DNA from: Trachythela sp. YZ-2020
Lineage: Eukaryota > Cnidaria > Anthozoa > Malacalcyonacea > Clavulariidae
Assembly: GCA_016169945.1 (NCBI GenBank)
Contig: JADLSH010000078.1
Coordinates: 372,001 to 436,000, forward strand
DNA length: 64,000 bases
Direction of reading: 5' to 3'
Every line of letters starts with the position of its first letter. Within the stretch, counting starts at the first letter, position 1. This document shows, one piece after another, positions 28,159 to 39,004 of this stretch. The notes under the pieces were generated by a model that was given only the letters and a program-made list of their open reading frames with translations, made no database searches and was not told the DNA's origin. The position numbers and the translations under genes are program-made.

Positions 28159-28638
28159 TCAAAGTCTGTCCTCTCTCCAATACGAAAGATAGCTCAAAAT
28201 AGACTCAAACTCACGATCCTCAGTGTTTTCACGAAGGTCCATCAATGAATAAACAAACGTTGAATCAGGACTTTTCTCTAGACTTTCAAAATGCCCACGA
28301 ACATCTTTATGGTACTGTAGTTTCATCACTCTAATAGCTTTGACAAATTCTCTCCAGACCATACGTTTATTTATTACTCGATCTATGGCCTCCAAGCCAT
28401 ACGATTGCCATCTCTCCTGTTCAGATAACATAAGACAGTCATGCTGGCGTTGACTTGGGTGATCGTACTCACAACCACAGCATCTTTCCTTACTTAGCTT
28501 ACAAACTTCGTCAAAAACAGCCTCTGCATATATAGCCTCTAACAAACTGAAAAGTTTTTTATAATCAACGGACGAAACTTCGTCTGCATGAACATTGTTA
28601 GCCCAGTTCGACTGCTCGAAATCTAGTGAGAAACTCAT
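28159..28638 (-). CDS. Element 1 TIR gene, right copy (159 residues)
   Basis: Mirrored copy of 23058-23537. The only amino-acid difference I find is E100K (REFVEAI versus REFVKAI). The C/H cluster at residues 53-68 is intact. Its upstream region has lost the TATA match, so this copy may be expressed differently or not at all. Confidence 0.8.
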   Translation of the reverse strand: MSFSLDFEQSNWANNVHADEVSSVDYKKLFSLLEAIYAEAVFDEVCKLSKERCCGCEYDHPSQRQHDCLMLSEQERWQSYGLEAIDRVINKRMVWREFVKAIRVMKLQYHKDVRGHFESLEKSPDSTFVYSLMDLRENTEDREFESILSYLSYWREDRL

Positions 28639-29211
28639 TTCAAACTTAGTTAGTAATGATCGCTGAATAAAAGCACGGAGTTTTTCATATGCATGTCATT
28701 ACGTCATCTTGATTAAAACCGGATACACGTAGTTGAACGTGCATACTTAATAATTCATGTGGGCAGGTAATTAATTCATGAACGTACATCATTAATTCCA
28801 AATGTGGGCGGGTAATTAATTCATGAACGTACATCATTAATTCCAAATGTGGGCGGGTAATTAATTCATGAACGTACATCATTAATTCCGAATGTGGGCG
28901 GGTATTTCCGGTCATTACGTCATTGGCGGTATGACGTCATTGTCGGCATCCCTTTGTACGCTATATGGGGGGGGGTTACCTACTATGGTGGCTAAATAAT
29001 CTGAATCTTGTGTCAGAAATCGGCGTGTTTCTATGTTATTTACAGCCAATCTGCGGAATTATATCGAACGACCGGACGTGTGAGATTTGTAATATCTGGT
29101 TATAATACTAGTGTAATCAATTTAGTTTAGATAGCGTGGAATCTTAACTCAACTCGACAAATCGTAGGGTTGTATGCGAGCTAATACATTTATCTTTAAA
29201 CTTTCTCCTGG

Positions 29212-29343
29212 ATGTTGATGAATGCAAATCGTATCCATACTGTGGTTGCAAAGTTTCAAAAAATGAAAAGTGCAGCAACACCGAAGGTTCTTGCACATGC
29301 GGATGTGTTGAAGGGTTTATCTTAAATGGGACAAAATGTGTTG
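29212..29343 (+). CDS. EGF-like exon 2, acceptor site altered
   Basis: Reads DVDECKSYPYCGCKV, then 'CSNTEGSCTCGC' and 'GFILNGTKCVG', with a GTATGT donor at 29344. At the position where the other EGF exons have the acceptor AG, this one has GG (TTTCTCCTGG before ATGTTGATG), so normal splicing should fail or use another site. Cysteine spacing is also unusual, with additional cysteines near the N-terminus. Probably a skipped or decaying exon. Confidence 0.6.
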
Positions 29344-29502
29344 GTATGTATTATTTATATTTATTTAGGATTTGTTTAGCAGATGAAAGTTATTTATTCC
29401 TTGCAAGCGAAAGATCTTGCGTGCTCGAACTGGTCAAAACTAGCGAATATATAAAAGGTTGAAGATACCTTTTCAACCGAGTAAAAAGTCCATTTTTCAG
29501 TA

Positions 29503-29645
29503 ATGACGTTAAGCGGAATAAAAGCTCCTATGATGCAATGGGTCGGCGAAAATCTTAAAGAAAATTGGCGACGTTTTAGACAACACGTCTAACTAATGTT
29601 CTCTCGTCAGCTTAAATCAAGAAACGAAGCTGAAAATGCAGTGAT
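29503..29645 (+). mobile_element. Gypsy-like gag fragment, left of element 2
   Basis: Reads 'MTLSGIKAPMMQWVGENLKE', the opening of the capsid-region gag typical of invertebrate Gypsy-like elements (a tryptophan-centred 'NWxxFRQ' helix follows), with one stop after FRQHV. The frame continues across the element 2 insertion into 31984. Confidence 0.65.
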
Positions 29646-29956
29646 AGTAGATAAACACATACATACAGGGCCGGAAGTAATTAGAATTCATACGTTATGC
29701 CTGTAAGTAAGAATAATAATGCGGTGACGTACCCCTCTGAGGTTGCGCAACCCGGAGGAGACGTACCCTTTGAATTATTAGTATTCATACGTCACGCCCG
29801 GAAGTAAGAATAATAATGAGGCGACGTACCCTCTGAGGTGTGAAAAAGTTTCGCGCGACGCTGTACGGAATGTTTGTTCTCAGTTGAGAGAAATAACAGC
29901 AGAGAGATTTGTGTTTTGATTTTAACCGTATTACACCGTTTGACCAAGTTTAACTT

Positions 29957-30556
29957 CTATTCATTATCACTTTCTTCATTATTCTCTTCATCAAAATCGT
30001 AATCCTTTAAATGTCTTTTTATAAGAAATTTCCTCTTATCAATAGCAGCTTCTAAATCCTCCCCTGTATCAAAGTCATCGTTTTCCACAAGCGCATCCTT
30101 TGTCTGCATTATTTTTCTATGTACGGGATCTTTCTTTAGTTGTTTCATCCACAGGAGACGTAGCATATAAATATTTTCAAGTTCCTTCTGGAGTTCAGTC
30201 AGAATAGTGGTGTAAGCTTTGTCGGTAGCAGATTACTCATCAAGACCGCTGTTTATAAGGCTCTCTTTCATTTCCCCAAAAGCTGTATTACTTCTTTGCT
30301 TTGCTTCTTCTATCATTGGTATCCAAGGATCCATTTCTTCTGCTTCTTCGGTTTCTGACTCATTATTAGTCGTCATCGAAATTTGAGACCCAAGAGTTGA
30401 AGTTGTCGAGACATCGTCTTGGAAATCCCTTTCCTGGCCATCCAAGTCTGTTTGAGACATGTTTCTTTCTTGGTCGCGTAGTGGACAGTATTCCTTTTCG
30501 TGTCTGCGTAGATTGTAACCGCGGCTAAATTGTTTTCCGCAAAATTTGCAGCTCAT
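29957..30556 (-). pseudogene. Element 2 zinc-finger/acidic gene with one in-frame stop
   Basis: Starts with a C2HC finger, C3-x2-C6-x12-H19-x4-C24 (CKFCGKQFSRGYNLRRHEKE), then a Ser/Thr/Glu-rich linker and the 'DPWIPMIEEAK' and 'WMKQLKKDPVHRKIMQT' blocks shared with elements 1 and 3. A single TAA at 30233-30235 interrupts the middle of the conserved domain; both sides are in the same frame (199 codons in total). It is one mutation away from an open frame, so it is either young or an annotation-grade sequence error. Confidence 0.8.
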
Positions 30557-30599
30557 TCCGTTACCACTGACTGTCTGGAAATGGCTTGCTTTTCAGCAG

Positions 30600-30770
30600 C
30601 ACGGCACTTTTATGAGCAGACGCTTAAATCTCTCATTGGCCGACCCCGATCGAACCCCCTGGGGACCCCTACAGAACACCCCAGGGAACCCCCAGGGAAC
30701 CCCTAGGAAATCCTCAGGGACCGCGAAGGCACCCTGAGAGAACCCCCAGGGTTTGGGAAAACAATCGTAT
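30600..30770. repeat. CCCCAGGGAACCCC-rich intergenic repeat
   Basis: Repeats of CCCAGGGAACCCC and CCTAGGAAATCC separate the two divergent genes of element 2. A similar GAACCCCGAGGGAACTCC array lies in both TIRs of element 1 (24505-24550 and 27150-27200). Possibly a shared regulatory or replication site. Confidence 0.6.
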
Positions 30771-31600
30771 CGTGTATGAGGAAAAGAAACACATTCCTAT
30801 CCGGTGGTGTTATAATCAATGGCAAGATTGTTACGACGAGTTGAGAGCTGTTCGATGATCTGAGTGAGATCAATACCAAGTACAACAACATAATCATGCC
30901 AAATGATCTAATAGCCGAAACGACAGACAGTCGACCCAGGGTCGTCATAGAAACGCTAGTGTTATCCTTTCGCTTCAGAACATGTTTCTTAAGGGGAAAT
31001 TTAATACAGATATTAGCCGAAATGGCCAATATCTTGCTCTCTTCCGAAGTCCTAGTGATATAAAACAAATTAGACTTGTTGGAGAGCGAATGTTTGATAA
31101 GAATAGAGACCGCTTCTTGGCTGCCTACCACAGGGAAACGGCTTTTCGGTATTATTGGTGGATAACAAGCCTGACACGCCAACCGACAAGCAAGTTCTTG
31201 GAGACCTATTTTGCGACTGCCATGTTTATCCCTTCACCACCCAAACTAAGGTGACTACACCCACACCGTCTCTGGCATCGAAACCAAGCCTGGAAGAAAA
31301 CAACCTAAACATCATCGGTATATTACATGGTCGGATGCAACTATCCACGAGTGGCTAAACTACACCGAGAAAGCCGATACCGTTGGTGTCATTCCCAAAG
31401 GATATGCTATCATAGAGATGTATAAATCGTCGCGCAATAATTTTGATCCTGGCCATCCGGGTCTCTACATCAACGAATAACATTATTGGCCTGTCACAAT
31501 AAGGCACCAATCTACAGGCCATATAAAATGGGTGAATCTGCACGAAAACGAGTCTACGGTCCGAGACTTTGTTAAAGAAATCATGGCTAACGAACAATAA
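30770..31600 (+). pseudogene. Element 2 packaging-ATPase remnant
   Basis: Reads 'RIVYEEKKHIPIRW', 'NTKYNNIIMPNDLIAETTDS' (Walker-B region), 'DISRNGQYLALFRSPSDIKQ' and 'GYAIIEMYKSSRNN', ending at MANEQ and a stop, in at least three frames with stops between. It is 5'-truncated, with no Walker A, and in the Walker-B block LDD is replaced by PND. The gene matches the one in element 3 at 56684-57720 and belongs to the A32/FtsK-HerA-type genome-packaging ATPases of Polintons and related viruses. Confidence 0.75.
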
Positions 31601-31983
31601 AGCCAAAACTTTTAAACGACTATGGAGAAGCATGGCTTTCTTATTAGAAGAAACATTTAAATTGTTGTGTGTAATTTAAATAAAATCAAAACACAATACT
31701 TTCTGCTGTTATTTATTTCTCTCTACTGACAACAAACATTCCGTACAGCGTCGTGCGAAACGTTTTCACACCTCAGAGGGTACGTCACCTCATTATTATT
31801 CTTACTTCCGGGCGTGACGTATGAATACTAATAATCGGTTCAAAGGATACGTCACCTCCAGGTTGCGCAACCTCTAGTTTGCGCAACCTCAGAGGGGTAC
31901 GTCACTTCATTATTATTCTTACTTCCAGGCGTGACGTATGAATACTAATTACTTCCGACCCTGTATGTATGTGTTTATCTACT

Positions 31984-32300
31984 AGTGATATTGGAAAGGG
32001 CCGATCTCACACTAGACAAAGCCATACAAATTGCAAGAACCTATGAAAAAACCCATGCCCCAACATAAAGGCATGTCTGCCGAAAATAAGGATGAAATTA
32101 TTCACTTAGTCAGACAGCAAAACCAGGACAGACAAATAATGAAGCAATCAATCGAACAAAAATAGCCCCAAAAAACAAGCCAGTGTGGCGATTGTCGCCG
32201 AAAGCACCGCAGGTCAGAGAGATGTCCAGCAAAAAGACAAATATGCTACCTGTGAAACAAGGCCAACCATTTTGCACTGGTAGGCAGTCCAAATGGAGGG
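31984..32300 (+). mobile_element. Gypsy-like gag fragment, right of element 2
   Basis: Continues gag with 'ILERADLTLDKAIQIARTYE', then a degraded zinc knuckle (CGDCRRKHRRSERC, one frame change away). Stops are present. The plus-strand order matches the left fragment at 29503. Confidence 0.65.
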
Positions 32301-32639
32301 GTGGGGGGCGAAATGCACCACACCAAAAAAGTAGAATATCGCTGCCAAGTTTACTTGACCAAAAAGGCTCCATTTCACTTTTGGTTTACCAGGTGCTATA
32401 CATTGGAGCATTACCTACTGATAACGTCATAAAAAAGGGCCAAACTATAAGTAAAGTCGTATCTTGAAACACAACATTTGACTATTTGTGAAAAACTGTA
32501 GTCAAGACAAAACTTCGACACTTTTGTCTTATGATTCCGATTCTGTACGTATCATTATTTTTCTTTCAAAATAATGGCTAGGTGATGTTTATAACAGTCT
32601 ATAATCTTGAAAGAAACTGATGCTGTTGCGAATTCTTTA

Positions 32640-34890
32640 ATATCAAAGGTATAAACTATATCCAGAACTGCTGAATGAGTCCGCAAGAACTTTTCAGAAT
32701 TGGATTCAACAAGAACACAACTGTAGCTTTCGACATTTCATTCCTCAACATGAACCGGTTGAGAGATTTATTTTCCAACCTGTAAATGTTGCAATAGTTT
32801 ACAGGCTTATAACCAAATTAACTATCTCCAAAACTACAGGTATTGACGAAATTTCAGCAAAAGTACTAAAGGCTGCAGCTCCTGCTATTGCAGAGCCTTT
32901 ATCAAATATTTTTAATATGTCTATTGCCACTGATAGACTCCCGATGGAGTGGAAAGTAGCACGAGTAAATCCAATTTTAAAAAAAGGCCAACGGACTATG
33001 CTAGACAACTATAGACCAATCTCATTTTACCTGTGGTCAGCAAACTGATGGAAAGGATTCTGTACGACCAAGTGCATGATTATTTAAAGAAACAGAATAT
33101 TCTTTCAGAACAACAATTTGGTTTTAGACAATTTAATTCCACAGCTACCACACTTTTAGATTGTACTAATGAATGGTATATTAACATGGACCGTGGCCTA
33201 TACAACATAGTTGTCCTTCTCGATTTAAAGAAAGCATTCGATACTGTCAATCATGAAATTATTTTACGTAAGTTCGAACGGTATGGCTTTGGTAATAAAG
33301 CCCTAGATTTACTAAGTAATTACTTAACAAATCGAACACAGAGATGTCAGCTAAATGGAATGCTTTCAGATCAGAGAGGAATAACTTGCGCAACCCTCAG
33401 GGAAGTATACTTGGCCCTCTTCTGTTTATTATCTATATAAATGATTTGCCAAATTGTCTTAAACATACAACACAAGGATGCTTGCAGATGATACCAGCCT
33501 TACAGCTGTGGGCAAAACATTAAATGAAGCAGAAGAGATAGCGAATAAGGACTTGAAAAATATTAAAATATGGTTGTCTTCAAACAAACTTAGCTTAAAT
33601 ATTGCGAAAACGGAATATATTTTGATTGGATCACGCCCTAAAATTAATAGCATGGATGTCCAACCCACAGTTAAGATCGACACATGTCCAATCAAAAGAG
33701 TAAAATGCGCAAAATCGAGGAGAACCTAAACTGTGAAAAACATATCGAATATATCGCTAGTAAAGTATCCTCGGGGATTGGTGCGTTAAAAAAACTTAAA
33801 GAATTTGTCGACCGAGATACACTAGTGCTGGTGTACAATGCATTGATCCAGCCGCATTTTGATTACTGTTGTGAGGTTTGGGATGAGCTTGGCAAAGGCC
33901 TCGGCGAACGTCTTCAAAAATTCCAGAATCGAGCGACTAGATTAATTATGAATTTTAAAAATGAACATGGACAGTCTATCTTAGCTCGTACTGCTCTCGG
34001 TTGGACATCTCTTGAAGAACGTAGAGCATTAATGAAGGCCAAACTCATGTACAAAACAGTAAATCAATTAGCTCCACAAAGACTGTGTAACATTTTTCAA
34101 TTTTCTAACACTGTTAATAGTTATAATCTAAGAGGTTCTTCAACTGGGCTTTTTATTCCAAGGCCCAGGGCAGAATTTAAAAAAAAAAGTTTTAGTTACA
34201 GTGGGGCTAAATTATGGAATAGAATACCAGAAAATATTCGAAATTCGATATCTTATAACTCGTTTTGTAAAAATCTTTTCTCCTCAGCCTCCCAATTATT
34301 AAGTTGAGTAGTTTAGTTAAGTGAATATTCAATAGCATTTATATAATAATAGTTTGTATGTATTAGTAAATTAGTCTTAAATTTGTAATATTTAATCAGC
34401 ACACCTCTCATGGAAACAGGGCCGTCCTCAGAAAAATTCTCAGGGGGGGTGTAAGGTCGTTTCACCGACTACCTAACGTCCTTGTACCGACTACAATCTT
34501 TCTTTGCTTCTCATTAAATCTATTTTATTTTGGTCGACCGGGAGGGGGAGGGAAGGGGGGGTTTACAAAATATTTTCCGGACTACCCTGCTTTTCAAACT
34601 ACTACTTTACTAATTTCAACTCTAAATTACAATATATAACTTACTTCCTGCTTATAATATTACTATTTAAAAACAAAAATTTCGTTTTTTCCACTCTTTA
34701 AGTTTAATTTCCTTCAAAAATCTTTTTGTTTGCGACTAAACTAGCACTTCTACCGACTGAATCTCCAAATATCATTTCTGGGGGGGTGTCACACCCCCCA
34801 AACCCCCCCATAGGAGCGGCCCTGCATCGAAATCAGCATAATGTTGAATGAGATTAGTGTGCCTAAATAAAGTTTATCTATCTATCTATC
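32640..34890 (+). mobile_element. CR1/L2-like non-LTR retrotransposon, 5'-truncated
   Basis: The reverse transcriptase is broken across three frames: 'TTGIDEISAKVLKAAAPAI' near 32840; 'LLDLKKAFDTVNHEI' (motif A) near 33215; 'PQGSILGPLLFIIYINDLP' (motif B onward) near 33395; 'ADDTSLTAVG' (motif C, with ADD) near 33483; and the C-terminal region 33684-34307 including 'ALIQPHFDYCCEVWDELGKG'. The 3' end carries a (TCTA)n tail near 34870, the usual microsatellite tail of these elements. A hAT MITE interrupts the 3' UTR. Inactive. Confidence 0.85.
34417..34824. mobile_element. hAT-type MITE with CAGGGCCG ends
   Basis: Ends CAGGGCCGTCCTC and GGAGCGGCCCTG, flanked by an 8-bp duplication with one mismatch (CATGGAAA at 34409-34416, CATCGAAA at 34825-34832). 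GGGGGGTGT-type runs near both ends. It lies within the 3' UTR of the CR1-like element and so is younger than it. Confidence 0.85.
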
Positions 34891-35035
34891 TATCTATATG
34901 GGATATACGCGAATGTTATTATAATTATGTGATAACTACAGTGTTGTATACTCCTGTATGAACACATTGTCACAGATAAATAGAGTGCATTACTTACTCA
35001 GACGTGATATTAGTGTGAAGATCATTAACTTATAA

Positions 35036-35905
35036 ACTTTATCCCCGAGCCGGCGCGAATCGCCGTGCGAGGGTGCTAATTCCGCTCGGATATTTACACC
35101 CGGGTATGTGACAACATAGCGGAATGCAAAGTTGTCCGCCATTATGCAATGGACGGTTTTCTACGTTATGCGCATGCGCGAGTTCAGGCCGAGAGAAAAC
35201 TGTTTTGTACTCGGGAGTCGGGACATAAAGAGACAAACAAAGTCTCTAAAACGAGATAAATGAAAATTATTCAGAGGAACAGGAGGGAAAAACAGTCAAA
35301 AGACCGAAGAAAGACAAGATTTTCGAGTTTTAAAGCGTTTTAAACGCGTAAGTGTCTATTTTGTATACTTGTTTTTGCCGTAGTGCCATTAGCATGCAGT
35401 ATATTTAATATAGTTTGTGGATTTGAAAATGCGTAGGTCATCGCTGTGTGGTCAATACAACATTGATTAATATTAAGGTATTTTAGTGTTAATTCAAATA
35501 CGTTATAGAATAAGTAACAACATATTAAATCTCAAAAACAAGTGCGAAAAGAAGTATAAAAATACTGTTATTAAAAAACAGTTGAAGTTTTATGAAAATT
35601 TCGAAATGTTTTGTGAGACTTCTAAGGATGAATTTTACAGTAAATCAAAGCTAAAAGAGTACGTAATAACATACCTACTTTATATAGTTGGGCATATGAT
35701 AATTTTATAGTTAAAATAACAAATCTTATCAATATTTTACCATTTTGTACAAAATAAAGAAATATACAGTGTTGCGTGTTACCATGGTTACATTCACAGA
35801 ATAGAGATACAGTGATCGACTCATTACTTCATGTTACAATAACTTTTGGGGGAGTAAATTGTGTGGTTCGAATTGGCGAGGGGATTCTGCATGCATGTAT
35901 TTCTA
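35036..35905. mobile_element. 870-bp insert in duplication copy B
   Basis: Copy A runs without a break across this point, so the sequence between CTTATAAAC and AGTTTTATATGACTGAC is an insertion here or a deletion there. The ends (ATCCCCGAGCC / GGCGAGGGGATT) are weakly inverted. The interior is AT-rich with no recognisable gene. Confidence 0.5.
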
Positions 35906-36011
35906 GTTAGTTTTATATGACTGACAGTATATTACTTGGCCATCAAGGTCACATGATCAAATGAAAAAGATGCTGTGTCACTGTTACACACAAATGTTAT
36001 GATAGTATTTC

Positions 36012-36311
36012 ATGTTGGAAGGAACCGAAATGGCTTTCGGTGTAGCAGGAACTCTATTAACGTGTGTATTAATGTGTGTGTTTTGCCCTGTGATTACCTA
36101 TCCAAACCGTACAAGAATCTTCCGACAGAAGCACTCCACGGCGTTCACGTTCCTGGCAAGCATTCACTGGGGACGGACCAATATTGGAATCAGTCTGCAT
36201 TCACCAATCTGCCCTGGGCTCAAGACTGGGTCTCAACACCCTTGCTGCCTGTGTTTCTTGAACTCGATACTTTCGAAGCAGAATTCTAATGAGTTTCACA
36301 AGACAAGCTAA
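36012..36311 (+). CDS. Membrane-like ORF in duplication copy B (doubtful)
   Basis: The ORF runs 99 codons from MLEGTEMAFGVAGTLLTCVL, a plausible membrane segment, to 'SKQNSNEFHKTS'. Copy A encodes the same peptide blocks (MFEGTEMASGVAGTL, HSTAFTFLA, TGSQHPC) but with stops. It could be a pseudogene or an exon. No family recognised. Confidence 0.25.
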   Translation: MLEGTEMAFGVAGTLLTCVLMCVFCPVITYPNRTRIFRQKHSTAFTFLASIHWGRTNIGISLHSPICPGLKTGSQHPCCLCFLNSILSKQNSNEFHKTS

Positions 36312-37737
36312 TGTGATCCAAATCCCGATATATAGAACCGTAATGGGCCGAAATGCATTCCATATTTAGGTTTGATTATACGGAACTCCCTTTGCCCTTC
36401 ACTGAAACACGTTGGGGTCGCCAGAGTTTTCAAACGCCGTTTGGTCAAATAGCCATTTTCATCTTTATACTGTCTTGCCAAATGCCATGTGTCTTGTCTA
36501 CCGCAGCGAGGCCGCCTTAAGCTGACGCGCATGGCAGCATTCCAAATTATGTAGAGCTATTTTATGAATTTTCTTTAATGCGTTGCATTGCATGTGGTCT
36601 TCGACCATAATGCAGTGGACAAAATACATGTACACAAACAAAAGATTGTGCAAAACTGTTGTAAATGTTTTCCTTGGTTTTTATGAATTGTGGGAGATTT
36701 CACGCAAATTTTTTCGAGATATGTTTAAATCCGACGAGAAATGTTGAGGGTGGGGCGATTAACAAATGCTATTGAATTTCCGCGACTTGAGGAATCCTCA
36801 GAAGCATGCCCCCGGATCCCCTAATAAGCTCACACCTTCCGCGCTTGCTGAGCCTCCTTCATAAATAGCCCCCTTACATGTGTTGTGTTGGCTACGCCAC
36901 TGATTACTACTTTATTATTATCACTTTTAATCTGAACTGAACTGTTTACTTAATACTTCAGAACATAGTACTAAGATCTAACACTACATGAATAGCGTGC
37001 GTGGATAATATTTATATTTCCCGTCAGTTCAGTTGAATATTTTCAAAGTAAACAGCGTTGGAATATTGCTTTTTGCTGTAACATAACTAATATTATTTCT
37101 TAACAGATATTAACAACTTATTTACTTAAAATGTATGGCTTCATATAATTATTTAATATCTGTTTATATATATACGGCAAACGGCATTCATGAAGAAATT
37201 TAAATTCTTGTTGTTTTGACCATGGAAACATGCCATGCCAATCTACATGAATTAATAGTATAGTCTAGACTAATCAAATTAGCTTTTTCCAATAATAAAA
37301 GCAATTATACATTTGTTACGGGCTGACTTCTTAAACGAAATATCTCAAAAACCAAGGTTAACAACCATGCAACTGTACACTATAGCATTAAACAACACTC
37401 CCTTATATACACATAATTTACATATTATTAGCATAGTATTTGCTATGCATACATAACACGGCTCTCCCCCTAGTCATTCTTTAGAAAGACGATAAACACG
37501 ACAACTACGTATACTATATTCACTGTCACATGTTATTAAGTTAAGTCTTTGGACAGACTTGCGTCGCTGTTCACTTCGTCTGAAATGTCCACTTTCATTA
37601 TGGGCTACTGCCTCACAGTCATCACTCGGTTCATTTCTGTCTTATTCACATCCTTGGCTGAACCAATATGCCTTTTTAGAACCACAATACTTCCAAAGAT
37701 TATTTCGATTCACCACTTTTGTTTTCACACGAACACT

Positions 37738-38205
37738 TCAATCAATCAATCAATCAATCAATCAAATCGTTTATTAAAATATACATCTTGCAGTCAACAT
37801 GACTGAATTACATGTATACGATAAAGATACATTTATATAAAATATGTTTGTATGTTAAAGTTAATATTAAAACCTAACTATATATTACATTTAAAGCACT
37901 ATATATCTATTAAGAATCATACTTATTGACATAATTTGGTATAAAAGACGTTTTGTAGCGATTAGTGTTACATTTGGTTATACGAAAAGTTCTATGAGAT
38001 CGCAAATGATTATGTGCTATCAGTCCTATCAGGTAACAAACAAGCCAGTTTGTGATCGTTGTCCTGCACCATTTTTCCAAAGAACTTCTTACAGAGAAGT
38101 TCGCGTCTGTTATATAATGTTGGAATATTAGCTTCGAGAAGTGTATCATTATAATGTACACCAGGAAATATGATACGCATTGCTCTTTTTTGGATGCGCT
38201 CTAAT
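37738..38205 (-). mobile_element. CR1-like 3' fragment with (TTGA)n tail
   Basis: On the minus strand 'ISEELERIQKRAMRIIFPGV' and 'LLCKKFFGKMVQDNDHKLAC' are the C-terminal RT-associated region of CR1-type elements. The 3' end carries a TTGA microsatellite (AATC repeats at 37738-37765 on the plus strand). Strongly 5'-truncated and fused directly to the Gypsy integrase fragment. Confidence 0.75.
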
Positions 38206-39004
38206 TCCTCAGATATGCTTATACCAATTGCTCCTAAGCTTTGGTGACAATCCCTTCTTCCTTCGCGGATGGTAGCTCCAAGACAAGTCTCCAGATGAAA
38301 ATTGTGTTGGAATAGAATCTGTATCATACTGATGCTTCTTTTTCTGGACAAAGTCTGACATTGATAACGATGGCTCAGGTCGTCGAAAAGCAAGATCAAC
38401 TGGTACGCGTAGTTCGTTTCCTAGCATTAATCTGGCCGGCGTAAGATTCGTTGACTCATGGTTGGCTCTTCGGTATGTCCTAAGCAACAAAGGACCTTGG
38501 ATATCCCAATATTTTTGCTGTTCTTCGAAGAAGTGGAACAGCTTATTCCACCGATTCAGGATGACGTGAAATTGTTATTGTTTTCTTAATTCTCAACAAA
38601 TGGCACGTTTCCCTAAACACAGCAAGTTCAAAATTGCGTGCCTGATCGGAATGTAATTCTAAGGGAACACCATAACGGCATACAAACTCCTTGACAAGTG
38701 TTTTTGCCACCGTGGCAGCTTCTTAGTTGAGCAATGGATACGCTTCTGGTCACGTAGTGTAACAATGCATAACAACCCGAAGATACTTGTTCGCTTGGTA
38801 CGATTCCACGAAAGGTCCCGTTATATCCACTGCTACCCTCCTCAAAGGGCATCCAACAACGTATCTCCCCAGTGGAGCTTTAGGTATTTCCTTTGGGCCT
38901 TTCTAACCAGCACAAGGACAGTTGACTGGTCCTGTATTGCGAGCTGTGTTAATGTCAACGACGCTTGGATTACGATGTAGAATATACTTGTAAGCCTTTT
39001 CAAT
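38206..39004 (-). mobile_element. Ty3/Gypsy-like integrase fragment
   Basis: Minus-strand readings include 'DITGPFVESYQANKYLRVVM' near 38830, 'VCRYGVPLELHSDQARNFEL' (core D region) near 38660 and 'ESTNLTPARLMLGNELRVPV' near 38430. These are the successive blocks of a Gypsy integrase core and C-terminus, with stops and frame changes. No LTRs seen. Confidence 0.75.

Larger units (their letters stand above)
22711..28984. mobile_element. Element 1: Polinton-type non-autonomous element, long TIRs
   Basis: 6274 bases flanked by a perfect 6-bp duplication, ATGGTG (22705-22710 and 28985-28990). Both ends open AGTAGGTAACCCCCC. The inverted repeats are very long (left 22711-25291, right 26505-28984) and nearly identical. 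Each holds a 45-bp subterminal array, a 159-residue gene, a histone-like stem-loop and a 92-bp array. The 1.2-kb unique centre holds a single zinc-finger gene. AG...CT ends with 6-bp duplication are typical of Polintons/Mavericks, but no polymerase or integrase is present, so mobilisation would need a helper. It sits in the intron between EGF exons 1 and 2. Confidence 0.9.
26505..28984 (-). repeat. Element 1 right terminal inverted repeat (2.48 kb)
   Basis: Complement of 22711-25291 with scattered single-base changes, one fewer 92-bp unit and a divergent patch at the TIR gene's promoter (about 28673-28692). Confidence 0.93.
29646..31983. mobile_element. Element 2: short Polinton-type element
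   Basis: 2338 bases with a perfect 6-bp duplication AGTGAT (29640-29645 and 31984-31989). The ends are AGTAGATAAACACATACATA with about 280-300-base inverted repeats (29646-29924 and 31681-31983) containing GGTTGCGCAACC- and GTGACGTA-type motifs. Inside are a minus-strand zinc-finger gene with one stop and a plus-strand degraded packaging-ATPase gene. It has no TIR gene. It inserted into a Gypsy-like gag sequence: removing it with one duplication restores the frame. Confidence 0.88.
34955..37460. repeat. Segmental duplication, copy B
   Basis: Direct copy of 17729-20140 starting at TGTATGAACACATTGTCACA. It is interrupted at about 35036-35905 by an insert absent from copy A. The last clear match is ACTATAGCATTAAACAACAC near 37380 and TTAGCATAGTATTTG near 37430. 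Confidence 0.75.

Noticed and set aside
30703..31254. 159-codon minus and 90-codon plus ORFs in element 2
   Set aside because: The minus ORF is antisense to the ATPase remnant; the plus ORF is one frame of that pseudogene and is covered by it.
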